Below are positions 17,005 to 24,618 of a stretch of DNA of 31,530 bases, piece after piece (positions within the stretch are counted from its first letter, which is position 1; each line of letters opens with the position of its first letter). Position numbers and translations under genes: made by a program. The notes below the pieces were generated by a model. It made no database searches. It saw only the letters and a program-made list of their open reading frames with translations, and was not told the DNA's origin. The DNA lies in the NCBI GenBank assembly GCA_049287565.1, contig JBAQGA010000272.1, forward strand, positions 1-31,530, in the 5' to 3' direction. This DNA comes from UBA8522 sp049287565. GTDB lineage: Bacteria; Acidobacteriota; Aminicenantia; Aminicenantales; UBA8522.

Positions 17005-18935
17005 ACGTCCAGTTGACGCCGCATCTCCATATCGAATAAGACCCTTTCCTTGCCCTTGCTGATGCCCAGCTTCTCCCGCTTCCAGTTGATATGGTCGATG
17101 ATCATCCCGGCTACCTTGGTTCCATCGGGCTGAGCCGCCCAGTGGCCGCCGAAAAGTCCCTTGTATTCGTCAAAGATATGGCGGCAAAAAAGCTCGCTTC
17201 CCGTGATCGGGAGCCCGATGCCGAAGACTGTGAACACGCCGGAGGCGACGAAGTACTGCCCGATGGAGATGGCCTTTTCGCTCATCCACTCCGGAGCCGC
17301 GCCAGCCACCGGCAGGTCGCTGATGTCCTGACCCAAACCCCCGACTCTGACCATCTCGGTCAAAGCGATCAGGATGCGGCTGTTGTCGACGCACGACCCG
17401 GAGTGAAGAACCGGGGGCATGCCGACAGCCCGGCAGACCTCGGCCAGCCCTTTGCCCGCGGACTTGCTGGCCGATTCCGGAGTCAGGAGCCCGGCCTTGG
17501 CGCAGGCGATGGCGGAACAACCGGTCTGAACGACGAGGATATCGTTGGCAATGAGCTCTTCGACCAGGCCGACGTGTCCCTTGTCGTGGGTCGTCTTGGG
17601 GTTGGAGCAGCCGACCACTCCGGCGACTCCCTTGATCCGGCCGTTGATGATGTTGTCATTGAGGGGCACGTAGGAACCGCGGAAAGAGCCGCCGAGCATG
17701 TAAGTGATAGCCTCATGACTAAAACCGGCGACCAGGTCCATCTTGTCCCGGGGGATGTCGACCGCACCTCGGTTAGCGTAGTTGGCGATGGCCTCCCGGA
17801 CAATCGTCCTGGCCCCCTGATAGGCGTTCTCCGGCTGGATCTCCACAGACCGGGCTCCGTCGATCTTGGCCTTGGGCGAAGTGGTGATGAGCAGCGTGTG
17901 GAAATTCTTGCAGACTTGGGGCAGCGAGGGCATGATGCACTGGACGTCGACGATCATAGCGTCCACTGCGCCCGTGGCCACGGCCAGCTCCTGCTGCAAA
18001 ATATTCCCGGCGATCGGCAGCCCGTGGCGGAGAAGGACCTCGTTGGCCGTGCAGCAGATCCCGGCCAGATTGATTCCTGTTGCTCCCGTCGACCCGGCGA
18101 GTCCCAGGAGATCCTTGTCCCTCGCCGCCTTTACGAGCATCTCGGAAAGGACGGGTTCGTGTCCGTGGACCACGATATTGACCTCGGTTTTCGAGAGGAC
18201 GCCGAGGTTGACCTGGCCGCGGATCGGGGACGGCGTCCCGAACAAGATGTCCTGGAGTTCGGTGGCGACCATCGAGCCGCCCCAGCCGTCGGCCAAAGCT
18301 GTCCGGGCGCCCTGGAGCATGATGTTGCGGTGATCCTGATCCACGCCCATGTTGGTCCGATGCAACATTTCGACAATCTCGCGGTCGATCCCGCGAGGCA
18401 CGACGCCTAGTTTGCGCCAGACGGCCTGGCGCTTCTCCGGGGCCACCTTGATAAAGGAAATCTCGCCCTCCTGCCGACCGAAATCGGCCAGGGCGCGCTC
18501 GGCCACCTCGAGGGCGATCTTTTCCTTGGGTTTGTCCTGGACGGCGACGCCGAAAACCCGGGCGACTCTTTTGAGTTTCCGGACATCGCGGATCGAATAT
18601 CCGGAATCAGGGTTCGTGGCCGCCAGGAGGAGCGTCTTGGCCACCTCCCGTCCGTGGTCGGAATGGGCGGCCGTCCCAGAAGCGATCATCCTGGCGAAAT
18701 TCCGGGCGACGATCACTTCGGCAGTGGCACCGCAGACGCCTTTTTGCGGCTTCCTGCCGCCGGGATGGATGCGGCAGGGCCCCATATAGCAGACATGGCA
18801 GCAAACCCCCCGCTCCCCGAACCCGCAGTGAGGCATCTGCTCCTCGGCCCTGTCCCAGATCGTCTCCAGGCCTTTGGCCTTGGCCTGCTCGAGCATCTCG
18901 TTGACCGCAGTGTCAATGCTTTTCGGTTTCGACAT
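17001..18935 (-). CDS. cooS: Anaerobic Ni-Fe carbon monoxide dehydrogenase catalytic subunit
   Basis: A 644-residue CODH (CooS/AcsA) that interconverts CO2 and CO. D-cluster cysteines 37 and 45 and B-cluster cysteines 46, 49, 54 and 68 keep the spacing of Rhodospirillum CooS. The C-cluster ligands are in VHGHEP (His), ICCTANE, DVQCIMPS, VVGCSNPK, QTGCSAIA and HSGSCVDNS, so the active site looks complete. The lysine of the E-K-A-I-S-I-G segment near the C terminus is also kept. The frame stays open far upstream to 19331, but that part overlaps another gene and reads as out-of-frame sequence; the ATG at 18935 with GGGAG upstream gives MSKPKSIDTA, as in relatives. It is coupled to acsB. Confidence 0.97.
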   Translation of the reverse strand: MSKPKSIDTAVNEMLEQAKAKGLETIWDRAEEQMPHCGFGERGVCCHVCYMGPCRIHPGGRKPQKGVCGATAEVIVARNFARMIASGTAAHSDHGREVAKTLLLAATNPDSGYSIRDVRKLKRVARVFGVAVQDKPKEKIALEVAERALADFGRQEGEISFIKVAPEKRQAVWRKLGVVPRGIDREIVEMLHRTNMGVDQDHRNIMLQGARTALADGWGGSMVATELQDILFGTPSPIRGQVNLGVLSKTEVNIVVHGHEPVLSEMLVKAARDKDLLGLAGSTGATGINLAGICCTANEVLLRHGLPIAGNILQQELAVATGAVDAMIVDVQCIMPSLPQVCKNFHTLLITTSPKAKIDGARSVEIQPENAYQGARTIVREAIANYANRGAVDIPRDKMDLVAGFSHEAITYMLGGSFRGSYVPLNDNIINGRIKGVAGVVGCSNPKTTHDKGHVGLVEELIANDILVVQTGCSAIACAKAGLLTPESASKSAGKGLAEVCRAVGMPPVLHSGSCVDNSRILIALTEMVRVGGLGQDISDLPVAGAAPEWMSEKAISIGQYFVASGVFTVFGIGLPITGSELFCRHIFDEYKGLFGGHWAAQPDGTKVAGMIIDHINWKREKLGISKGKERVLFDMEMRRQLDV

Positions 18936-18979
18936 AGTCTCCCGTCCTAACGACTTCTCCCGTTTTCCTGCACAGGTGT

Positions 18980-20020
18980 TTAAGTTCTCAGCCGGCGGCT
19001 CAGCTCGCCCAAACGGGCAAAAACCTTCTCCGATAAATCTACGGGAAGCGAACCCGTCCCGCAGCTCGGCGTGACCAGACACTTTTCCCAGATCAGGCTC
19101 TTCGGGATCCCCTTGCCGGCCAGGTTTTCGACGGTCGAACGAAGCCTCCCAAGCAGAGTTTCCGGGGTCTCCGCGGCGATCTTGGCCGAGGTCGGAACGA
19201 TGCCCCAGGCCAGCACTCCTCCCCTCTCCAGATATTCCTTGATGGGACCGGGATAGTAGGCGATGGTCTCCCCATACTCGAAGGCGTCGAAGCTGATGAT
19301 GTCCGTGCCGGCATCGGCGAGGATCGTCCACTCGGTGTTTCCGCAGCAGTGGATTCCGGCCAAGGCGCCCTCTTTGTGGACGGCCGCGATGACATCCCGG
19401 AGGTATTGGACGATGTCGGAGCGCTGGACGCTGACATAGGTCGAGGAGCCGAAGGCCGAGAGGATCGGCTCGTCGATGAAGCAGAGCTGCGGCACCCCGA
19501 GCGCCCGGAACCGGCTCAATATCCAGCGGGCTTTCATCTCGGTGCCCTTGACCACGACATCCCTCATCATCTCGCTGTAATAGATAGAGCGTTTATTTTG
19601 GTCGGTGCGGCCGAGGCCGAAGGTGATCGGGCCGGTCACCTGGTTCTTGAAATAGCGGAGACCGGCCGGTTTCTGCGCGGTCAGCATTTTTTCCATCTCG
19701 TAGATGCCCCGGCTGAAATCCGGAGAGATCCGGAAGTACTCGAGGTTCTCAGCCAGATAGTTCTCGTAGAACTTCTCCAGCTCCGGGGTAATGTCCCCGC
19801 CGGTATCGAAGTGCATCCTTCTCCCTACGGGATCGAGGACCACACCGGGCAGACCCTCCGAGTATTGAATCTCCATGCCTTCCCGGAAATCCGCAGCCGG
19901 CAGCTGGGGCCAGACCGGGATTTCCGGGACGCTGTCCAGAATGACCCGGCAGGCCGCCTCGGGACTCTGGTGAGGCAGGCTGCCGATAGCCGTGGCCAAG
20001 CCTTGAGGATTGAAGCTCAT
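18980..20020 (-). CDS. MetE/uroporphyrinogen decarboxylase-superfamily methyltransferase
   Basis: A 346-residue barrel of the UroD/cobalamin-independent methionine synthase superfamily, which also contains MtaA/MtbA methylcobamide:thiol methyltransferases. It retains a zinc-type motif, His224-x-Cys226 (GIHCCGN) with Cys320 (TPSCGTGSL), so it is likely to activate a thiol rather than decarboxylate a porphyrin. It is too short for MetE. The ATG at 20020 has GAGG upstream; the frame start at 20044 lacks support. It lies between cooC and cooS in the same orientation, so it probably belongs to methyl handling in this pathway. The acceptor is unknown. Confidence 0.75.
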   Translation of the reverse strand: MSFNPQGLATAIGSLPHQSPEAACRVILDSVPEIPVWPQLPAADFREGMEIQYSEGLPGVVLDPVGRRMHFDTGGDITPELEKFYENYLAENLEYFRISPDFSRGIYEMEKMLTAQKPAGLRYFKNQVTGPITFGLGRTDQNKRSIYYSEMMRDVVVKGTEMKARWILSRFRALGVPQLCFIDEPILSAFGSSTYVSVQRSDIVQYLRDVIAAVHKEGALAGIHCCGNTEWTILADAGTDIISFDAFEYGETIAYYPGPIKEYLERGGVLAWGIVPTSAKIAAETPETLLGRLRSTVENLAGKGIPKSLIWEKCLVTPSCGTGSLPVDLSEKVFARLGELSRRLRT

Positions 20021-20109
20021 GATAGACCTCGCTCTCGTCCGCATCCAGAATAACGCTCTGGGCCGGCGGAAGATAGGAATGGGAGGTCCATTATTTGTAC
20101 AATGATGCT

Positions 20110-20126
20110 ATTTTTGCCGGAAAAAT
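20110..20126. repeat. Small A/T inverted repeat between cooC and the MetE-like gene
   Basis: ATTTTT and AAAAAT flank a 5-base GCCGG loop in the 117-base gap at 20021-20137, the widest gap in the cluster. It could be an operator or a weak terminator. I see no convincing promoter in this gap. Confidence 0.3.
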
Positions 20127-20137
20127 ACCGACCAAAT

Positions 20138-20923
20138 TCAAACCGCACGGTGGCCGCCGACCAGAGCCGAGAAGATCGACCTGAATTCCGTCCGGAGCCG
20201 GTCATCCAGGATGTCGATGAGCGGTTGTTCATTCCGGTCAGCGTCGCGGATGGACTCGCTGTAGGGGATCATGCCTAAGATAAGGGCGGGCGGAAAATGA
20301 GAGCGAATCCAGCGCTCCTGGTCATCGTCCTGGACTTTGTTGCCGATGATCCGGAACTTCTGGAGGCCGATGTCCCGAGACAGCTTCATGATGGTCAGAG
20401 CCGTGTCGATACTCCGGGAGCCGGGCTCGATGACAATGATCATTTCCTGGATGGCCGAGGCTGTGGCCCGGCCCAGGTGCTCGATCCCGGCCTCCATGTC
20501 GACGATGACGGCCTCCTCACGATGGAGAATGATCTCACTGAGAAGGCTTTTGAGCAGGACATTCTCCGGACAGGCACACCCCGTTCCTCCCTTTCGAACG
20601 CCCCCCATAACCAGCAGTTTGATGCCCCGAAAAGTGAACGAATACTCCTGGGGGATATCATCGACTCGGGGGTTGAGCTTAAAAAGCTGGCCGAATTCCC
20701 TGGGAGATGCGCCCGTTCTCTCCTTGATGAGCTCCCTCTGTTGAGATATAGGCAAGATCCTTTCCGCCTCCGACTTCGGGATCCCGAGAGCGGATGCCAG
20801 GTTGGCGTCGGGATCGGCATCGACGGCCAGGACCCGGTATCCGGCCCGAGCGAAATAATGAGCCAGGATCCCGGCGATCGTCGACTTGCCCACTCCCCCC
20901 TTTCCGGAGACCGCGATCTTCAC
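20138..20923 (-). CDS. cooC: CooC-type nickel-insertion ATPase for CODH
   Basis: A 261-residue MinD-fold ATPase. GKGGVGKST (residues 8-16) is the deviant Walker A loop, AVDADPDANL follows at about 33-42, and Cys116-x-Cys118 (GTGCACPEN) is the nickel-binding pair of CooC dimers. It matches CooC1 proteins more closely than the homologue at 14026 does, and is likely to load nickel into the C-cluster of CooS. It begins 10 bases after the corrinoid protein gene at 20934 and is followed by the MetE-like gene. Confidence 0.93.
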   Translation of the reverse strand: MKIAVSGKGGVGKSTIAGILAHYFARAGYRVLAVDADPDANLASALGIPKSEAERILPISQQRELIKERTGASPREFGQLFKLNPRVDDIPQEYSFTFRGIKLLVMGGVRKGGTGCACPENVLLKSLLSEIILHREEAVIVDMEAGIEHLGRATASAIQEMIIVIEPGSRSIDTALTIMKLSRDIGLQKFRIIGNKVQDDDQERWIRSHFPPALILGMIPYSESIRDADRNEQPLIDILDDRLRTEFRSIFSALVGGHRAV

Positions 20924-20933
20924 CTCGTTTTCC

Positions 20934-21572
20934 TCATTTTCCGGCCGTCAGTCTCTTGACCAGACCTAACGCGGAAGCGGCGTCGGGAGCATAGCCGTCG
21001 GCCCCGATCTCATCGGCGTAGGACTGCGTTACGGGAGCGCCGCCGATGACAACCCGGACCCGCCTTCTGAGGCCGGCGCGTTCCAGCGACTCGATGACCT
21101 CTCTCATGTAGGACATCGTCGTCGTCAGCAGAGCAGACAGGCCGAGGACCGCGGAGTGGGCCTTGCCGACGGCCCGGACGATCGTTCGCTTGGGGACGTC
21201 GATTCCCAGGTCCACGACCTGATAGCCGGCTCCCTCGAGCATCATCCCGACGATCTTTTTGCCGATATCGTGGAGGTCCCCTTTGACCGTGGCCAGGACG
21301 ATTTTTCTCCTGAAATGATCCTGCTCGGGGGAAAAGAGCGGGCGGAGGATCTCCAGTCCGACGTTCATGGCCCGGGAGGCGATCAGGACCTCCGGAATGA
21401 AGATCTCGTTGTTCTTGAATTTTTCTCCGACCACCGACATCCCGGCGATGAGCCCGTCGTCGAGGATCCTCTCCGGCCGGTATCTCTGAGACAGGGCCAG
21501 CCGGGTCAGCTCCTTGACCCTGGCCGAATCCCCGCGTTCGATATGGGCGGCGATCTCGGTCAGGATCGGCAT
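20934..21572 (-). CDS. Corrinoid protein (MtmC/MttC type), first gene of the cluster
   Basis: A 212-residue two-domain corrinoid carrier: a helical cap at about residues 1-88, then the B12 domain with GDLHDIGKK (Asp99, His101, Gly104) and the L-S-A-L-L-T-T-T-M segment. It differs clearly from the second carrier at 8108. As the first gene after the divergent promoter region it is transcribed with the CODH/ACS genes, so it may act as the general methyl carrier of the pathway or serve methyltransferases encoded elsewhere. The ribosome site is weak (GGAAAAG). Confidence 0.92.
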   Translation of the reverse strand: MPILTEIAAHIERGDSARVKELTRLALSQRYRPERILDDGLIAGMSVVGEKFKNNEIFIPEVLIASRAMNVGLEILRPLFSPEQDHFRRKIVLATVKGDLHDIGKKIVGMMLEGAGYQVVDLGIDVPKRTIVRAVGKAHSAVLGLSALLTTTMSYMREVIESLERAGLRRRVRVVIGGAPVTQSYADEIGADGYAPDAASALGLVKRLTAGK

Positions 21573-21593
21573 GGTCTTTTCCGGGCTTCTTTT

Positions 21594-21633
21594 GTATAAT
21601 TCAGCGGGAAAATTATACCGAAGAATTATACCA
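21594..21633. promoter_or_regulatory. Divergent promoter/operator region with three GTATAATT sites
   Basis: The octamer GTATAATT occurs at 21594-21601 on the plus strand and twice on the minus strand at 21611-21618 and 21624-21631, all within the 63 bases between the divergent genes. The plus copy holds a TATAAT (21595-21600) suited to the regulator gene. The minus copy at 21625-21633 reads TGGTATAAT, an extended -10 for the methyl/CODH cluster. The sites could be promoters, binding half-sites for the adjacent AraC-type regulator, or both. Confidence 0.5.
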
Positions 21634-21635
21634 GA

Positions 21636-22901
21636 ATGGAGATCAAGAAAGCCATAAGCCGGCCGGCGTTCAACGCTCTGGCGAAGGAGTATCGCCAGAG
21701 GACCGGTCTGCCGCTTCTGCTCATCGACGTCGGCGGCGAGATCATCTACGGATCCAGGCGCTGTGAGTTCTGCCGGAAGGTCGTCCCACCCAGAGGCTCC
21801 AGGCTGAAAAAAATATGTCGCCTGAAGATGGCCCAGGCGGTCGAGGAATCATTCCGCTGGGGGGAAGGCTACATCACCACCTGCCCTCTGGGGCTCATCC
21901 TCTTCGCCGTCCCTCTCGTCCACCACAGGAAGCTCCACGGCGGTGTCGTCAGCGGATTTGGCATCTTCCCCGAGATGAAAACGGATTTTGCCGAGGAAGT
22001 CTCTTCCAACCTGAAAAAACTCGGCCTTGACCCGAAGCCTCCCGCTCTCAAGGCCGGGGGGGTCAAAACCTTCTCCCTCGGGAGGGCGAAGGAATCCGTC
22101 GCCCTGCTGATGTCGCTCACCCACAAACACAAGGTCAACGACCTGCCTTTTTTAAAGGAACGGAACGAAAGATATGTCCAACAGTACAAGATCGCGAATT
22201 TCCTGGAGAAGCTCAAGCGCGAAAATCCCGACATCGCCCGGAAAATCCTGGACAAGCAGGACGAGATCATCCAGAAGGTGAAGCTGGGGGATACCAGCGG
22301 CGCCCGGGAGATCTTAAACGAATTCCTGGGCTCGATCTTCTTCGAGAGCGGGATGAACTTCGAGGTGATCAAGGTCCGGATCATCGAGCTCATCGTCATC
22401 ATCTCCCGGGCGGCCATCGAGGCCGGAGTCGGAGCCCAGGAACTCCTCGGCCTCAACTATTCCTATCTTACTGAGCTCAGCAAGGTGACAGACCTGGAGG
22501 AGCTGCTTTTCAAGGTCACCCGGGTCCTGGAAAATTTTATCGCCAAGGTTTCGTTGAGCAAGGGGAAAAAGAAGAAGGTCAGGTGCCGGCGGATGCGCGA
22601 TTTCGTCGAACAGAACTTCACCAGCAGGATCACCGCCCGGGACGTCGCCAGGCAAGCCGGGCTCAGCGTCAGCCGGGCCCTTCACTTGTTTCGGGAAGAG
22701 ACGGGGATGACCTTGACGGGTTACCTCAACAAGCTGAAACTCGATTACGCGAAATACCTTCTCCTGAACAGCGATATCTCGCTGGCCGAACTGGCCGCCG
22801 AGCTCGGGTATTGCGACCAGAGCCACTTCACCAAGAATTTCAAGAAGCTTGAAAAGACCGCCCCTTCCCACTTCCGCTTGAGATACAAAACGGATCTATA
22901 G
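21636..22901 (+). CDS. PocR-domain AraC-family transcriptional regulator
   Basis: A 421-residue regulator. The N-terminal part (about residues 5-165) is a PocR sensory domain with the expected cysteines Cys43, Cys46, Cys61 and Cys83 (CEFC, K-K-I-C, T-T-C-P-L-G-L). A helical linker follows, then two AraC-type helix-turn-helix units from about residue 317 to the end (ITARDVARQAGLSVSRALH and ISLAELAAELGYCDQSHFT). PocR domains sense small metabolites and are common beside corrinoid-dependent pathways. Divergence from the CODH/ACS cluster with 63 bases between strongly suggests it controls that cluster. The four cysteines could hold a metal or respond to redox state. The ATG has only a weak ribosome site. 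Confidence 0.92.
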   Translation: MEIKKAISRPAFNALAKEYRQRTGLPLLLIDVGGEIIYGSRRCEFCRKVVPPRGSRLKKICRLKMAQAVEESFRWGEGYITTCPLGLILFAVPLVHHRKLHGGVVSGFGIFPEMKTDFAEEVSSNLKKLGLDPKPPALKAGGVKTFSLGRAKESVALLMSLTHKHKVNDLPFLKERNERYVQQYKIANFLEKLKRENPDIARKILDKQDEIIQKVKLGDTSGAREILNEFLGSIFFESGMNFEVIKVRIIELIVIISRAAIEAGVGAQELLGLNYSYLTELSKVTDLEELLFKVTRVLENFIAKVSLSKGKKKKVRCRRMRDFVEQNFTSRITARDVARQAGLSVSRALHLFREETGMTLTGYLNKLKLDYAKYLLLNSDISLAELAAELGYCDQSHFTKNFKKLEKTAPSHFRLRYKTDL

Positions 22902-22940
22902 AGGCGATGTCAAACAAGCGCCGGGAGGAGCGAATCCGGT

Positions 22941-22969
22941 TTGAAAAAATGGCCCTTCAATGCTAAGAT
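22941..22969 (+). promoter_or_regulatory. Promoter before the yajQ remnant and polyprenyl synthase gene
   Basis: TTGAAA (22941-22946) and TAAGAT (22964-22969) are 17 bases apart. Transcription would begin at about 22976, almost at the ATG at 22978, giving a nearly leaderless message. Confidence 0.5.
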
Positions 22970-22977
22970 AAGGCCCC

Positions 22978-23070
22978 ATGGTGCTAGACCATTCGTTTGA
23001 CATTGTCTCCAAGATCGATTGGCAGGAGGTTTCGAACGCCATCCACATGGAATTTGCCAGCTACCGATGA
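22978..23070 (+). pseudogene. yajQ: yajQ (DUF520) 5' remnant, 30 codons
   Basis: An ATG at 22978 opens a 30-codon frame whose residues 6-22 (SFDIVSKIDWQEVSNAI) match the conserved start of YajQ nucleotide-binding proteins, normally about 160 residues long. The frame stops at TGA 23068-23070 just where relatives continue into an R-[YF]-D-F segment. The following DNA belongs to the polyprenyl synthase gene, so the rest of yajQ is deleted rather than shifted out of frame. The stop overlaps the next start as ATGA, so the remnant may survive as a short leader peptide that couples translation. Its own promoter is intact. Confidence 0.7.
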
Positions 23071-24089
23071 GACCATCCATCCCTCAGAAAGCCCGAAACA
23101 TACTCGCTCAGAGGCGTGACCTCAACGATGTCTACAACCATATCCAGGCGGAGCTCGACAGGGTCGAGGAGAAACTCAAGGCCTTTTCCTCTTCGCCCAA
23201 TCCGTTGATCTCCGAGATCAGCAGCTACCTCTTCCAAAAAAAGGGCAAGCGCATCCGGCCGGCCCTGCTCATTCTCTGCTCCAAGTTGCTCCGCTACCGG
23301 GGCGATGAACATATCTTCATGGCCGCGCTGGTCGAGTTTATCCACACGGCCAGCCTGATCCACGACGACATCATCGACAACGCCGACAGGAGACGGGGGA
23401 GAGACTCCGTCCATACCCGCTGGGGCCCGAACATCTCCGTCTTGCTGGGTGACTATCTCTATATCAAGACCATCGGGCTTTCCCTCGAAAGCGCCTATCC
23501 CGGGGTCGTCCGGATCCTGACCGACGTCTCGACCCGGATGATCGACGGCGAGCTGACCGAATATGCCCTGAGCGGCCATCTGGACACCGCCGAACAGGAC
23601 TACCTCAAGATCATCAACCAGAAAACGGCTTCCCTTTTCGCCGCCGCCTGCCAGATCGGAGCTATCCTGGGCAGGGCAACACCGAGGCAGGAACGCCTGC
23701 TCGTCGACTACGGCCGAAACTTGGGCCTGACCTTCCAGGTCATCGACGATCTACTCGATTTCCAGGGAGACGAAGACGAGATGGGCAAGCCGGTCCTCTC
23801 GGACTTGAGCGAGGGCCGCATCACCCTGCCGCTCATCTACACCCTCCACAACGATGGTTCGACCAACCGCAGCCGCCTGCGGACGCTCATGAAAAGAAAG
23901 ACACTGACTAAAGAATCCAGGAAGGAGATCCTGGCCATCATCAGAGCCAACGGGGCCCTGGATTATACCTATCGCAAGGCCGAAGAATTCTCCCTCCGGG
24001 CCCGGGAGATCGCCTCCCGATTCCCGGAGTCGGCTCATCGGGAGGCCTTGAGCCTGCTGGCCGAATTCGTGCTGTCCAGGAACAAATAG
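23067..24089 (+). CDS. Polyprenyl (isoprenoid) diphosphate synthase
   Basis: A 340-residue trans-prenyltransferase that lengthens allylic diphosphates with IPP in steps. The first aspartate-rich motif is LIHDDIIDNADRRRG and the second is IDDLLDFQGDE; K-K-G-K-R-I-R-P near residue 65 is the substrate-binding stretch. The length and the long N-terminal helix favour a medium or long chain product (quinone side chain type, as IspB/HepT) over a C15/C20 enzyme, but chain length cannot be read safely. I start at the ATG at 23067, overlapping the stop of the yajQ remnant; the longer frame from a TTG at 23019 reads through that remnant in the wrong frame. Confidence 0.92.
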   Translation: MRPSIPQKARNILAQRRDLNDVYNHIQAELDRVEEKLKAFSSSPNPLISEISSYLFQKKGKRIRPALLILCSKLLRYRGDEHIFMAALVEFIHTASLIHDDIIDNADRRRGRDSVHTRWGPNISVLLGDYLYIKTIGLSLESAYPGVVRILTDVSTRMIDGELTEYALSGHLDTAEQDYLKIINQKTASLFAAACQIGAILGRATPRQERLLVDYGRNLGLTFQVIDDLLDFQGDEDEMGKPVLSDLSEGRITLPLIYTLHNDGSTNRSRLRTLMKRKTLTKESRKEILAIIRANGALDYTYRKAEEFSLRAREIASRFPESAHREALSLLAEFVLSRNK

Positions 24090-24102
24090 AGACGGATCCG
24101 TC

Positions 24103-24618
24103 TTGGTCGAGATCGAAGTTAAAGTCAGGGTGAACGACGCCGCGGCCATGCGGCAGGCCATCCTCAGATCCGGCGGGCGGCTCGAGAAAGACCGCTATCC
24201 CGAGGATAACACCCTCTTCGACCTTCCTTCTCGGGCCTTGACGGGGAAGGGATGCGCCCTCCGGGTGCGCCGGGCCGGCCGCAAGGTCTTCCTGACTTTC
24301 AAAGGTCCGGCCCAAAAATCGCGGCGATTCAAGGTCCGCGAGGAGCACGAAACCGAGATCAGGGATGAAAAGGAACTGCGGCGGATCCTGCGCTCACTGG
24401 GATACGTGGCCGTCTTCCGCTATCAGAAGTTCAGGACGACCTTTCGGCGGGGACGTATCCGGATCATGCTCGATGAGACAGCGGCCGGTTGCTTCTGCGA
24501 ATTCGAGGGCCAGCGGAGCGATATCACCAAGTATACCCGCACCTTGGGATTCTCATCCGGGGATCTGATCAAACAGGACTACGTGCAGATCTTGCAGGCA
24601 CAGGAGAAAAAGGCTTAG
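24103..24618 (+). CDS. CYTH domain protein (class IV adenylate cyclase-like)
   Basis: A 171-residue CYTH-fold protein. The opening V-E-I-E-V-K-V carries the ExExK signature that binds metal and triphosphate, and alternating R/K/E residues line the tunnel strands (LRVRRAGRKVFLTFKG, REEHETEI, R-I-M-L-D-E). CyaB-type proteins make cAMP, but many relatives are thiamine or inorganic triphosphatases, so the reaction is not certain. The start is a TTG at 24103, 13 bases after the prenyl synthase stop. Its stop overlaps the stop of the convergent rpoZ gene in the four bases TTAG. Confidence 0.85.
   Translation: MVEIEVKVRVNDAAAMRQAILRSGGRLEKDRYPEDNTLFDLPSRALTGKGCALRVRRAGRKVFLTFKGPAQKSRRFKVREEHETEIRDEKELRRILRSLGYVAVFRYQKFRTTFRRGRIRIMLDETAAGCFCEFEGQRSDITKYTRTLGFSSGDLIKQDYVQILQAQEKKA

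Noticed and set aside
18936..19331. N-terminal extension of CooS
   Set aside because: The extra residues come from the MetE-like gene read in another frame; the ATG at 18935 gives the family start.
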